Shown here one piece after another: positions 44,282 through 52,815 of a DNA stretch of 64,000 bases. The DNA lies in the NCBI RefSeq assembly GCF_026626745.1, contig NZ_JAPNJW010000002.1, positions 3,062,151 to 3,126,150 of the forward strand, read 5' to 3'. A model generated the notes under the pieces. That model had not been told where the DNA came from, did not search any database, and saw only the letters and a program-made list of their open reading frames with translations. The position numbers were made by a program, and so were the translations under genes. How positions within the stretch are numbered: position 1 is the stretch's first letter; each line of letters opens with the position of its first letter. This stretch comes from Nannocystis sp. RBIL2. Lineage in GTDB: Bacteria > Myxococcota_A > Polyangia > Nannocystales > Nannocystaceae.

Positions 44282-45811
44282 ATGCGCGTGTTCAGATTAT
44301 TCTCGACCTTCTTGGGCCCACTGGTGCTGGCGAGCGGATGCGGCGGCGTCGATCCGGCCGCCACCACCGGCGAAGCTTCGCTCGATCCCTCGACCGGCAA
44401 TCCCTCGACGAGCACGAGCACGACCACGACCACGGGCCCCGGAGACACGGCCCCGACGACGAGCACGAGCACCACCACGACCACCAGCGAGAGCACGGGC
44501 GTCGGTCCCACCACCGCGGACACCGAGGCGACCAAATTCGACCTCGGCGCCGGTGAGACCCAGGGCGAGACCGAGGGCGGCTGCCCCGTCGCTCCGAACG
44601 ACGCCAGCATCACGGGCACCGTCTACGCGCCCAACCAGGTCATCCCCGTCAGCGGCGCGCTGGTGTACGCCACCGACACCCAACCGGAGGGCATCCCCGA
44701 CGAGGTGTACTGCACCGAGTGCGTGCAACTCGCGTGCGAGACTCAGTTCGCGCTGACCAAGCCGGACGGCAGCTTCGACCTGGCCGTGCCCTCGGGGTCG
44801 AAGTACGTGGTGGTGCAGAAGGGCCAGTTCATGCGCGTGACGGAGATCCAGCTCGCCGCCGGCGTCAACCCGCTGCCCGTCGAAGTGACCTCCCTGCCGG
44901 ACCACCGCGACGCGGCGAACGGTCTCTACATCCCCAACATCGCGCTCGGGCTCGGCTCGTACGATCGCCTGGAGGACGCGCTCGGCAAGCTCGGCCTCGC
45001 CGACACGCTCGTCGACCCGGGCTCCTACTCCGAGACCCTCGTCGAGGGGACCCAGCAATTCGACATGTGGGACAACGGCGGCGACGGGCTGTACTCGACG
45101 GTCGGCTCGGTCGGCGAGCTCGTGCTCGACTACGCCAAGCTGTCGAAGTACCACGTCCTGTTCATGCCCTGCTCCTCCGATCCATACCTCTCCGAGTTCT
45201 TGTCGGAGCTCGGCAAGGAGAACCTGCGCAAGTGGGTCGCGGCGGGCGGCAAGTTCTACGTCTCCGATTGGTCCAACGAGTACCTGTCGGCCGCCTTCGA
45301 CCAATACCAGACCTTCTATCAAGACATGGACTTCGGCGGGCCCGACCTGTTCTCGCCGTACGACTCGCTCGGCACCGTCCTCGACTCCGACCTGCTGGCC
45401 TGGCTCGAGGCGCTGCCGCCGGCCCTGAAGGACATCAACCCGCTGAACGGCGGCTTCGGCCACCCCGTGATCTCCGCGCTCCCGCAGATCGAGACCGTGG
45501 ACAACTGGTCCGGCGTGGCCGCGACCCCGCCGGTGCTCGTCGACGACGGTATGGGCGGACAGATCGACGTGGGCCACAAGACCTGGATCGAGGGCCCCGG
45601 CGACGGCTACAACGCGCCCAGCGACCCCCCCAACCCGCTGACCATCACCGGCCACTACGGTTGCGGGAAGATCATGTTCACCACCTACCACATGGCGGAG
45701 GCCTCGGACTCGTACATCGGTCTGACCCCGCAGGAGCTGGTGCTGTTGTATCTGATCCTCGAGATCGGGGTCTGTCAGGAAGCGTTCGAGCCGCCCCCGC
45801 CGCCGCGCTGA
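44282..45811 (+). CDS. large lipoprotein with Thr-rich linker and carboxypeptidase-regulatory-like domain
   Basis: The ATG at 44282 gives 509 aa (MRVFRLFSTFLGPLVLASGC, signal peptide and lipobox). A linker of about 70 residues is Ser/Thr-rich. Next comes a CarboxypepD-regulatory-like beta domain (TGTVYAPNQVIPVSGALVY, then KPDGSFDLAVPSGSKYVVV). The remainder (HVLFMPCSSDPYLSEFLSE, RKWVAAGGKFYVSDWSNEYL, GKIMFTTYHMAE) resembles a class-I glutamine-amidotransferase-like fold seen in surface proteins, without an obvious catalytic Cys triad. The role is probably structural or binding at the outer membrane. Confidence 0.85.
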   Translation: MRVFRLFSTFLGPLVLASGCGGVDPAATTGEASLDPSTGNPSTSTSTTTTTGPGDTAPTTSTSTTTTTSESTGVGPTTADTEATKFDLGAGETQGETEGGCPVAPNDASITGTVYAPNQVIPVSGALVYATDTQPEGIPDEVYCTECVQLACETQFALTKPDGSFDLAVPSGSKYVVVQKGQFMRVTEIQLAAGVNPLPVEVTSLPDHRDAANGLYIPNIALGLGSYDRLEDALGKLGLADTLVDPGSYSETLVEGTQQFDMWDNGGDGLYSTVGSVGELVLDYAKLSKYHVLFMPCSSDPYLSEFLSELGKENLRKWVAAGGKFYVSDWSNEYLSAAFDQYQTFYQDMDFGGPDLFSPYDSLGTVLDSDLLAWLEALPPALKDINPLNGGFGHPVISALPQIETVDNWSGVAATPPVLVDDGMGGQIDVGHKTWIEGPGDGYNAPSDPPNPLTITGHYGCGKIMFTTYHMAEASDSYIGLTPQELVLLYLILEIGVCQEAFEPPPPPR

Positions 45812-45828
45812 TGAAGCCGCCTGCGCTT

Positions 45829-45930
45829 CTGGACAGGGGGTGAAGCTCTGCGCGAGGGTGTCGCGTGCTCGCCCCCGTTCATGAGCCTGCCGCCTCCGTC
45901 AGGGACGAGGGGCGCCGATCGACGCCGGGC
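45829..45930 (+). pseudogene. truncated copy of the 5' end of the 43363 gene
   Basis: This stretch resembles 43325-43420, covering the region before the start and the first codons. It reads VLAPVHEPAASVRDEGRR from the GTG at 45865, against MLALTHEPVASLADDERR in the intact gene. The match fades before the end of the convergent hydrolase gene at 45939. It is a leftover of a duplication that now flanks the lipoprotein gene. Confidence 0.6.
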
Positions 45931-45938
45931 GCCCTCGT

Positions 45939-47642
45939 TCACGGCCCGGCGCCGGCGCGGTCCCAGTCGACCTCGCACAGCGCCTCGATCAGCAGCGAGC
46001 GCCACAGGTCGTAGGCTGCGCCACACACCTCGCTATCCCGGTGACAGTCCTGGCTGTACGACTGGTTGAATGCGACCACGACGTCCACGCCCGCGGGGAT
46101 CGAGGTGCAACGCGCGGTCCCGGTCGCGGCGCCGAAATCGTAGCGACCGGTGTCGGGCGCCAGCGCGACGACCGCATAATCGACCGGCATGCCGACGAAT
46201 TGCCCGACCCACGCGGTCGCACCGCCCAGGTTGCCCCCGTGCTGCCGATTGACCGGACTGTCGAACAGCTCCCGCGAGCGGCCATAGAAGGGCGTGCCGT
46301 CGTCGTGGCCGCCGGGCATCACGCGGCCCAGCCAGTAGCGCTCGAGCAGCTCGAGCAGCACCGGGGCCTCGGCGGCCAGCAGACCGGTCGATACCGGCGC
46401 GCCGATCCACTCGTACGAGAGCGGAACCCGCCGCCGCTCCCAGGCGTAATTGACAGGACGGCGACGGTCACGCCATTCGTCGAAGGTGCACCGGCCGTCG
46501 CCCCCGAGGATGCAATAGGGTCGCTTGGGATCGTCGTATTCGGGGTAATACGTGCGCCGCCCCGGCGTCCACATGCGATAGCGCGGCTCGGCCGGGTCGC
46601 GCGCCTCCGGGTACGGATGGCTGAGGCCGATGCCGTGCCGCGAAACGCGGCCCGAGGTCAGGCCGAGCTCGTCGCGCAGCAGCGAGTCGAGCAGCGAGTC
46701 GTGGTGCGACTCGACGTCGCCGCCGCGCGCGACCTCGTCGCGACCGCTGACGGTGGCGGCGACCAGCGAGAGGACATCGAAGCCGAGGTTCGAATAACGA
46801 GCGCTCGCCCCCGGATCCGAGCGCAGGCAGGTCGAGCCGAGCGCCAGCACCCCCTCGGCCAGCTCCGGCGGCGCCACGAAGTAGCCGTCGCGCCCTGGGC
46901 CCTGGCGGATCGCCCGACTCGGGGGCGCGAGCGCGGCCTGTTCGGCGGCGAGCGCCTCGCGGCTCCACAGCTCGCGCAGCACCTGCAGGCGGTCGCCGCT
47001 CAGCAGGTCCGGGCCGGCGAGCGGCAGGCCGGCGCGATGCGACAGCAGGTGACCGATCGTGACGTCGCGCCAGCGCGGATCGGCGCGCGCGTCACAATCT
47101 CCGCCGATGGCGAACACGGGCGCGCGCTGGCCCAGCAGCGTCTCCTCGATCCGCGGCGGCAGCAGGCGCAGAGGCCCGCCGACCAGGGGCAGCGCCTCGA
47201 TCGCGGCGTCGTCGGCAGGCAAGCCGGCGGCCACGAGCGCGTCGCGCAGGACCCGGCGCACGAGGATCGCGTCGATGTTCTTGCCGACGCTGCCGATCCG
47301 CATCGGCGTGTCCGGCTCGACGGTCACACCGCCGGCGAAACGGTCGCGCCCGAAGGCGCACTCGCGGCTGGGCGGGCCGTCGCGGTAGCCATAACCCCGC
47401 GCGGCCAGGACCTCGCCGTCGCGCGCGACCGCCAGCACTCCGGCGCCGATGCACAGCTGGCTCATCACCCGCACGACGACATCGTCGACGCCCTCCAGCT
47501 CCGTGTCGAGCCGGCCGGCGGCCGGGATGTCGTGCCGCGCGGGCCGATCGTGGCAACCTGCCCCGAAGGACATGCCGAGCACACCCTCGACTACGGCCGC
47601 GACGAAGGTAGCGGGTCGCGAGGTCGCGCGGCGGCGGGGCAT
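45939..47642 (-). CDS. secreted serine hydrolase of the beta-lactamase fold, 567 aa
   Basis: The ATG at 47642 gives MPRRRATSRPATFVAAVVEGV, a basic signal peptide followed by a possible lipobox (SFGAGC). The catalytic motifs of PF00144 are present: SVGK (in RIGSVGKNI), YSN (in SARYSNLGF) and HGG (in NRQHGGNLGG). Several Cys (ECAF, GGDCDA, STCLRS, CTFDEW and CHRDSEVCG) suggest disulfides outside the cytoplasm. A 14-bp repeat pair falls inside the signal-peptide coding region. It could be an esterase, peptidase or lactamase. It is distinct in sequence and length from the hydrolase at 37392. Confidence 0.85.
   Translation of the reverse strand: MPRRRATSRPATFVAAVVEGVLGMSFGAGCHDRPARHDIPAAGRLDTELEGVDDVVVRVMSQLCIGAGVLAVARDGEVLAARGYGYRDGPPSRECAFGRDRFAGGVTVEPDTPMRIGSVGKNIDAILVRRVLRDALVAAGLPADDAAIEALPLVGGPLRLLPPRIEETLLGQRAPVFAIGGDCDARADPRWRDVTIGHLLSHRAGLPLAGPDLLSGDRLQVLRELWSREALAAEQAALAPPSRAIRQGPGRDGYFVAPPELAEGVLALGSTCLRSDPGASARYSNLGFDVLSLVAATVSGRDEVARGGDVESHHDSLLDSLLRDELGLTSGRVSRHGIGLSHPYPEARDPAEPRYRMWTPGRRTYYPEYDDPKRPYCILGGDGRCTFDEWRDRRRPVNYAWERRRVPLSYEWIGAPVSTGLLAAEAPVLLELLERYWLGRVMPGGHDDGTPFYGRSRELFDSPVNRQHGGNLGGATAWVGQFVGMPVDYAVVALAPDTGRYDFGAATGTARCTSIPAGVDVVVAFNQSYSQDCHRDSEVCGAAYDLWRSLLIEALCEVDWDRAGAGP
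47557..47584. repeat. 14-bp repeat pair L inside a coding region
   Basis: CCTGCCCCGAAGGA (47557) and CATGCC (47571) are 14 bp apart. The first unit matches array G exactly. Here it lies within the signal-peptide region of the hydrolase gene, encoding the MSFGAGC stretch. Confidence 0.55.
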
Positions 47643-47704
47643 CGTCTCGAGGATAGACGGGACGGCCTTCGAAGCGCACCGCCGCGGGACACCTCGCTCA
47701 CGCC

Positions 47705-47959
47705 TCAGGGCCGGGCCACCGGCGCCCCGTCGGGCCGCTTCCACTCGGGCAGCTCCAGGCCTAGCGCGAAGCCCATGCTGGTGACGTACTCCCGCAGCTC
47801 GTTGACGACCTTCTGGCCCGAGGAGGGCCGGTCCAGGAGGTCCTCCGGGCGCCACTGCACGAGCTCGCCGAGGTAGACGATCCCGGCCTGGTGGAGGATG
47901 TTCCAGCTGCGGACCGAGATCTCGAGTTCTTCGACCAGGATATCGAGGCGCTCATCCAT
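47705..47959 (-). CDS. stand-alone RNA polymerase alpha C-terminal-domain protein
   Basis: The ATG at 47959 gives 84 aa, nearly all of which aligns with the RpoA C-terminal domain. Residues 12-76 read LEISVRSWNILHQAGIVYLG and GLELPEWKRP at its ends. Key alpha-CTD DNA-binding positions are kept: Arg17 (E. coli Arg265), Asn20 (Asn268), Gly48 (Gly296), Lys50 (Lys298) and Glu54 (Glu302). Lys297 and Ser299 are replaced by Gln and Val. No N-terminal dimerisation domain is present, so it is not a polymerase subunit gene. It could bind UP elements or regulators and titrate polymerase contacts; that role is inference. It lies 62 bp after the start of the hydrolase gene on the same strand. Confidence 0.88.
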   Translation of the reverse strand: MDERLDILVEELEISVRSWNILHQAGIVYLGELVQWRPEDLLDRPSSGQKVVNELREYVTSMGFALGLELPEWKRPDGAPVARP

Positions 47960-48138
47960 GGCGCGTGACTTTGCCGAGGCTTCGCAAGCCGTGTCAAGCA
48001 GCCGCGGCCGCGTCCGGCCCTGGCGCTCACCTGTCTCTCGAGGCAGCCGCTCACCCAGGGCGCCGTGGCCCCCGCTCGGCTCACGCGCCAGCGGCTTCGA
48101 CGCGTCGGCGTGAGTCGGCTCCCGGCCGACCTCGATCG

Positions 48139-48178
48139 CAAGCAAAGACAAAGCTCGCAGGGACCTGTCCCTGCGAGC
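48139..48178 (-). terminator. intrinsic terminator of the di-haem peroxidase gene
   Basis: GCTCGCAGGGAC (48153-48164) pairs perfectly with 48167-48178 around a 2-nt loop. On the minus strand it is followed by TTTGTCTTTGC. It lies 60 bp downstream of the stop of the gene ending at 48238. Confidence 0.7.
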
Positions 48179-48205
48179 ATGTCCTTGTGTTCAGGCTGCC
48201 CGCCC
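48164..48205. repeat. 14-bp repeat array M (3 units)
   Basis: Cores at 48164 (CCTG), 48178 (CATG) and 48192 (CAGG) are 14 bp apart. The array overlaps the minus-strand terminator, which links this repeat directly to a 3'-end structure. Confidence 0.7.
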
Positions 48206-48237
48206 GTCATCCGGCGGCGCCCGGCCGCGTGTGCGGC

Positions 48238-49758
48238 TCAGAGATCGACCGCCAGCCCGCTCGGCACCGTCAGCGGGATCAGGTGCGAGAAGTCGGGGCC
48301 CGCGTCGTCGCTCAGCGCGTGCATGAACGACGCCAGGTAGTCGGCCGTCCACCAGCCGTAGACGTCGACGGTGGCCATGAGCGGGTCGACGCCCTCGGCG
48401 ATGATCGCAGCCCGATTCTCGAGGAATTGCGAGTGCATCGCCACCTCGTCGACGCTGTCGGTGATGTCGTAGTCGAGCAGCGCGTCCACCGGGTCGCCGT
48501 AGTGGCGGATGAAGTCCTTGATGTCGTTGTAATGGCTCTGCCGACCCCAGGGCCCGGTGTACATCACGTTACGCAGCGGCGGGGTGCGCCACGCGTACTT
48601 GTCGTCCGGGTCGCCGGAGATCCGCATGCGCCCGAAGTCGTCGAGGCCGCCCGGGCCGTCGCCACCGGGGACCGTGTCGCCGGGCCCGAACTGCGGCGCC
48701 AGCGTCTTGTGGAAGTCCTCGTCGGTGAACCCGTTGCCCGCGTGGCACGACGTGCAGTTGCCGCGGTCGCTGTCGAGGAAGTGGCGGGCGCCGACGAGCT
48801 GGTTGTAGGTGAGCGCGTTGTCGTCGGGCGGGATCAGGAGGCCCGTGGCCGGGTCGTAGCGGCCGACGAAGCGGTCCCACGGGGTGTCGTTGGAGAAGAA
48901 GGCGCGGAACTCGTAGGCCGCGATCGCGTTGCCGGCATACGCGAAGTGCATGTCTTCGAACGCGACGCCGGGGTAGGCCGCCTCGAACATGTCGACGTAG
49001 TCCGGGATCGCGCCCAGGCGGTCCATCATCATGCCCCACGCGCAGATGACGAAGTTGAGCGGCGGATTGTCGAGCGCGCAGACGGTGGTGAAGTCGTTTT
49101 CGTTCGGGAAACCGAGCATCTCCTGGTCGGTCACCTGCGGCATCATCGCCTGCCCGGCCGCGGCCCGCATGTCGGGGTCGAACGCGTCGTCCTGCCAGGA
49201 GAACGGGATGAAGGGGCCGCCCAGCGGCATGACGTAGCCGGAGGAGTCGATCGGCACCTTGTGGTCGACCGCCAGGCCGGTGCTGAGCTTGTGGAGGTTC
49301 CACAGCGGCTGCGTCGTCCGCCCCCCCACCAGCGCGCCGACGCGGGACGGGCCGATCCCGACGCCGCGGATGCCCCGGTTCATCGTCAGGTGATCGGTCG
49401 TGGCGAGCCGCGGGTGATGACACGTCGAGCACGACGTGTCCATGTTGCCGCTCAGGATCTTGTCGTAGAAGAGCGCCTCGCCGAGCTCGACCAGCTCGTC
49501 CGACGACGACGGCGGCAGCTCGAGCGGCGTGATGCCGTTCTCCGTGATCAGCGCGCGGACCTGCCCGATGAGGTAACTCCGCGAACCGTAGGTGGTGAGC
49601 TCGCCGAATCCCTCGGTCTCGCTCTCGGTACCGACTCCGGTCTCGGTCCCGGTCTCACCCGACCGCAAGCCGACCGGCTCGCTCGCCGGGTCATCGTCGC
49701 ACGCGACCATGGGGATCATCGACAGCCACAGAACCGCCACAACACGATGCTTCAGCAT
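48238..49758 (-). CDS. di-haem cytochrome c peroxidase / MauG family lipoprotein
   Basis: The ATG at 49758 follows GGAG at 6-7 bp and gives 506 aa. The signal peptide ends in a lipobox (MIPMVAC). Two haem c motifs are visible: CSTCHH (in GNMDTSCSTCHHPRL) and CTSCHA (in GNCTSCHAGNG). The domain also has LGEALFYDKILSGN and WRTPPLRNVMYTGPWG, both typical of bacterial di-haem peroxidases. It should reduce peroxide using electrons from a periplasmic cytochrome or donor; MauG-like oxidation of a protein is an alternative. The C-terminal Asp-rich part (HALSDDAGPDFSHL) is unassigned. It is a single-gene unit with its own terminator. Confidence 0.92.
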   Translation of the reverse strand: MLKHRVVAVLWLSMIPMVACDDDPASEPVGLRSGETGTETGVGTESETEGFGELTTYGSRSYLIGQVRALITENGITPLELPPSSSDELVELGEALFYDKILSGNMDTSCSTCHHPRLATTDHLTMNRGIRGVGIGPSRVGALVGGRTTQPLWNLHKLSTGLAVDHKVPIDSSGYVMPLGGPFIPFSWQDDAFDPDMRAAAGQAMMPQVTDQEMLGFPNENDFTTVCALDNPPLNFVICAWGMMMDRLGAIPDYVDMFEAAYPGVAFEDMHFAYAGNAIAAYEFRAFFSNDTPWDRFVGRYDPATGLLIPPDDNALTYNQLVGARHFLDSDRGNCTSCHAGNGFTDEDFHKTLAPQFGPGDTVPGGDGPGGLDDFGRMRISGDPDDKYAWRTPPLRNVMYTGPWGRQSHYNDIKDFIRHYGDPVDALLDYDITDSVDEVAMHSQFLENRAAIIAEGVDPLMATVDVYGWWTADYLASFMHALSDDAGPDFSHLIPLTVPSGLAVDL

Positions 49759-50474
49759 GACACGCTCCAAGCAGGAGAACGACCCGGAATGCTCCGCAGA
49801 GCCCGTACGTCGAGGTTCACTTGTTCGGCAACTCGCCGTATCGCTACGTCACCTTTTCACTCACTCCCAGCCCTGTCTCCGCGATCGCCCGCCGACCTCC
49901 TGCCCGCGCCACGAACCGTCTGCACGAATGCCCCGCGGCCCACAAAAAGCTGGACGAACATTTTGCACGAACTATCCAGGTCGTCAAGCCGCGAGCCGGG
50001 GATCGAGCATTCTTTTCGTTTCACGAGTGTCCACAATGTACCCCCGCTCCCTCCATCACGCCCACACGCATCAGGACTTCTCCGTAGTGAGAGGCCCAGA
50101 CTCACCGGCCTCGATCGCGCTCACCGAGTCGCACTCGCTCGCCGCTTTCAGCCACTGCGCTCATCCTTCAGTCCATCGTTTTTTTCTGCCCCTGTCGCTT
50201 TCACCTCGCGTCCTCACCCGCGCCCCTTTCGCTCGCAGATGCCTCCCGAGGCCCCCGGACGGCGCGCACGCGGGCAGACCTCGTGACGCAGGTCGCGTTG
50301 CATCATCTTGACGCGCCGACGCGCGGTCCCGGCGGTCCTGCCACGAACGCGATGTAGTCTGCAGAAATCGCGGACGAGACTGGATTTTCCGGCGACGTCT
50401 GGTTTCGCGTCATTGCCGGCTCTCGGCAATGCCGACTCGCGGGCCCGCGCGTCCGCAGCGCGAATCGTACGCCC
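49759..50474. other. 716-bp gap, less GC-rich than its surroundings
   Basis: No supported gene is present. The stretch around 49800-50200 is noticeably poorer in G and C than the neighbouring genes and has several T- and A-rich segments (for example GTTTTTTTCTG at 50177). It may hold the peroxidase promoter and decayed sequence. I see nothing else. Confidence 0.4.
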
Positions 50475-51698
50475 TCACTTGCCCGCGCCGACCAGCCCCT
50501 CGGTGACGTAGAAGAAGCCGATGCACATCTCGTCGTCGGTCCCGTAGCCCCAGGTGGTCGTCGTGTCGCGGCTCGTGGTGTCGTAGGTGCAGTCGATGCG
50601 CAGCGTGGTGCCCGCGCGGACCGGCCGCGGCTGCTCGTAGAACGCGAACTGCTGCCAGTGGAAATGATAGTCGTCGACCTGGGCCAGGCACGCCTCGTCG
50701 CCGGGGCCGGTCGCGGTCACGCGCATCTGCCGGCCGAGGCCGTGCATGTGCGGCCACACGCCCCACAGAGTGAAGTCCTCGTGGAGCTCCTCGGTGCCCG
50801 TCTCGACCACCGCCTGCTCGCCCGGCGGGAGCTCGAGGAACACGTCCTCGACCCGCTGGATGTAGGCCTCGTGCGGCACGCTCCTGGCCAGCCGCAGGTC
50901 GACCGCGGTCTGGTCGGGGAACGTGCCGTGCACCCGGTTGTAGTGCATCTGCAGCACGGTCTTGCGCCCCGCGCCCATGCGCAGCCCCGTGCCCGCCGGC
51001 AGCTCGCGCCCGCCGTCGCTCGGGCCCGCGCCCACCAGCCAGCGCGACGGCACCAGCGGATCGCCGAAGCAGGTGTAGCCCGGGCCAGGGTCGGCCTCGT
51101 CGAGCGCGGCGGCGTCCGCCTCGTCCTCCGCGTAGTCGAGGGCGTAGAGCGTGAGGTGGTGGACCATCTCGGGCTGGCCGAGGCGGATCTCGAAGGCCAC
51201 CGCGAACGCGTCCTCGGCGAGCTGCGGGTCGAGGATGAAGCAGCGGTAGATGTCGTCGAGCGCCTCGTCCGGCGTGTAGGGCTCCGGCATCGCCAGAGTC
51301 AGGTCGACGCGATCCAGCCCCCACGGCTCCGGCGGCTCCGGCGGCGCCTCGACGAGCTCGCCCGCGGGCGCGCCCGCCTGGGCCCACGCGGCGAGGGTGG
51401 CGATGTCGCCCTCGCCGAGCCAGCGCGCGTCGACGTAGGTGTTGCAGGCGCCGCTGTTGTCGAGGTTGAAGGGCGGCATGCTCCGCGCGCCGGTGACTGC
51501 GGCGATCGACGCGGCCCGCGGCGCGACCTCGTCGTACGTGGTGAGGGGAAACGGCCCGATCCCGCCCTCCTTGTGGCACTCCACGCAATTGTCGGCGAGG
51601 ATCGGCGCGACGTCGCGGTGGTACGTCGGCCCGTCGCGGTCGACAGTTGCGTGGCAAGTGGCGGCGGACCCGGCAGCGAGCGCGAGGCGGAGCAGCAT
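50475..51698 (-). CDS. copper type II monooxygenase-like protein with N-terminal haem motif
   Basis: The ATG at 51698 gives 407 aa (MLLRLALAAGSAATCHATVD). Near residue 38 a CxxCH haem motif (NCVECHKEGGIG) gives a short cytochrome-c-like segment. The C-terminal two-thirds has the two copper-ligand sets of PHM/DBM-type ascorbate-dependent monooxygenases: His pair in VHHLTLY, LQMHYNRVHG, WPHMHGLGRQM and a final MCIGFFYV. It would be periplasmic or secreted and could hydroxylate a small organic substrate. The signal peptide has Cys (TCH) near its end and may be a lipobox variant. The substrate is unknown. Confidence 0.85.
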   Translation of the reverse strand: MLLRLALAAGSAATCHATVDRDGPTYHRDVAPILADNCVECHKEGGIGPFPLTTYDEVAPRAASIAAVTGARSMPPFNLDNSGACNTYVDARWLGEGDIATLAAWAQAGAPAGELVEAPPEPPEPWGLDRVDLTLAMPEPYTPDEALDDIYRCFILDPQLAEDAFAVAFEIRLGQPEMVHHLTLYALDYAEDEADAAALDEADPGPGYTCFGDPLVPSRWLVGAGPSDGGRELPAGTGLRMGAGRKTVLQMHYNRVHGTFPDQTAVDLRLARSVPHEAYIQRVEDVFLELPPGEQAVVETGTEELHEDFTLWGVWPHMHGLGRQMRVTATGPGDEACLAQVDDYHFHWQQFAFYEQPRPVRAGTTLRIDCTYDTTSRDTTTTWGYGTDDEMCIGFFYVTEGLVGAGK

Positions 51699-52248
51699 GC
51701 GCGCAGACAAAGCACGAGCGCCGGCCGCAGCCAGGCCGGCCCCCCGCTGCGGTCTGCGAGGCGCACGAGGCCGCCGCGCCGAACGCCCGTGGCAGCCAGC
51801 GGGGGCCTCGCCGCCGGGCGAGCGAGCCGACAGCGTCGGCGCGCGTCGATCCGGCGACCGGGCGGCGCGAAGCGGCCGACGTCCCCCACGTGGCTCGTGA
51901 CGCGATCTCGGTGCGAACCTGGGGACGACGATCCCCAATCCACGTCCGAGGAGCTTTGAATCGGTCAGCGACACCGCGAATGCGCGCATCGCTAGGCGCA
52001 TCGTGCCACCCACCTGCGAATGACGTGGGCCCGGCGAGCCTCAGACTGTCGGCGCCTGACCGCAATGACGAGTGGGCGAGTGGGCGAGTGGGCGAGTGGG
52101 CGAGTGGGCGCGCGGTCGCACCCGGCCCGAATCGATCGATCATCACACACGCAATACGTGGAAAAGAATGCGCAATGCGCCGGCTCACGCGCGCGAGGCC
52201 GACGCGGTCCGGCCGCGCGGCCGCCCGCTCTCGGGTATCGTCGGCGGC
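51699..52248. other. divergent intergenic region with an 8-bp tandem repeat
   Basis: This 550-bp region lies between divergent genes. The only structure I see is five exact tandem copies of GAGTGGGC at 52070-52109. No gene is supported. Confidence 0.5.
52070..52109. repeat. 8-bp tandem repeat, five copies
   Basis: GAGTGGGC is repeated exactly five times (units start at 52070, 52078, 52086, 52094 and 52102). It lies about 140 bp before the lipoprotein gene at 52249 and could vary in copy number by slippage. Confidence 0.9.
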
Positions 52249-52701
52249 ATGATCTTTCGCTCGCTCGCTTCGCTTCTGCTCCTCGCCCCCCTCGCCTGCA
52301 GCCCCGAATCGAAGGACGACTCCACGGCCACCGATACGAATGCTACCACCGACACCACCCGCACCACCGATGACCCGACCTCGGACGCCGGGACGGAGGC
52401 GCCCGGACCCTCGCCGGAGGCCAACGAGGTCTGCACTGCCGCCTGCGAGAAGTTCAAGTCGTGCGCCGACGACCCGGCGATGTTCGACACCGCGGACTGC
52501 GTCTCCGGCTGCGAGTCGGGCATCGTGTTCCTCGGCATGAACAACCCCGGCACCCACTGCGCCGACACCGAGCTGAACCGCCAGGACTGCCTTTCGAAGG
52601 CCACCTGCGAGGAGATCGACGCCTACGTCTCGCCCGACGACCCGCCCGGCCAGGTGTGCCAGGAGTGGGACACGAAGCTCGGCGAGTGCGCGATCGAGTG
52701 A
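52249..52701 (+). CDS. Cys-rich lipoprotein with Thr/Asp linker
   Basis: The ATG at 52249 gives 150 aa starting MIFRSLASLLLLAPLACS, a signal peptide with lipobox. A short Thr/Asp-rich linker follows. The C-terminal 95 residues hold about nine Cys in regular spacing (VCTAACEKFKSC, DCVSGCESG, HCADTELNRQDC, TCEEID and VCQEW). This pattern resembles the small disulfide-rich modules of myxobacterial outer-membrane lipoproteins. No family is recognised. It converges on the membrane-protein gene ending at 52816, with degenerate 14-bp repeats between them. Confidence 0.8.
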   Translation: MIFRSLASLLLLAPLACSPESKDDSTATDTNATTDTTRTTDDPTSDAGTEAPGPSPEANEVCTAACEKFKSCADDPAMFDTADCVSGCESGIVFLGMNNPGTHCADTELNRQDCLSKATCEEIDAYVSPDDPPGQVCQEWDTKLGECAIE

Positions 52702-52815
52702 CCATTCACATTCTTTTCAGGGGACTTGCTCTGACGGCATGTCTCAGTCGCCTCGTTCAGTTGGCGGCCTCGTCACCCCGGGGCCGCTCGGAGCCCGCGG
52801 CCGAGCGAGCGACCC

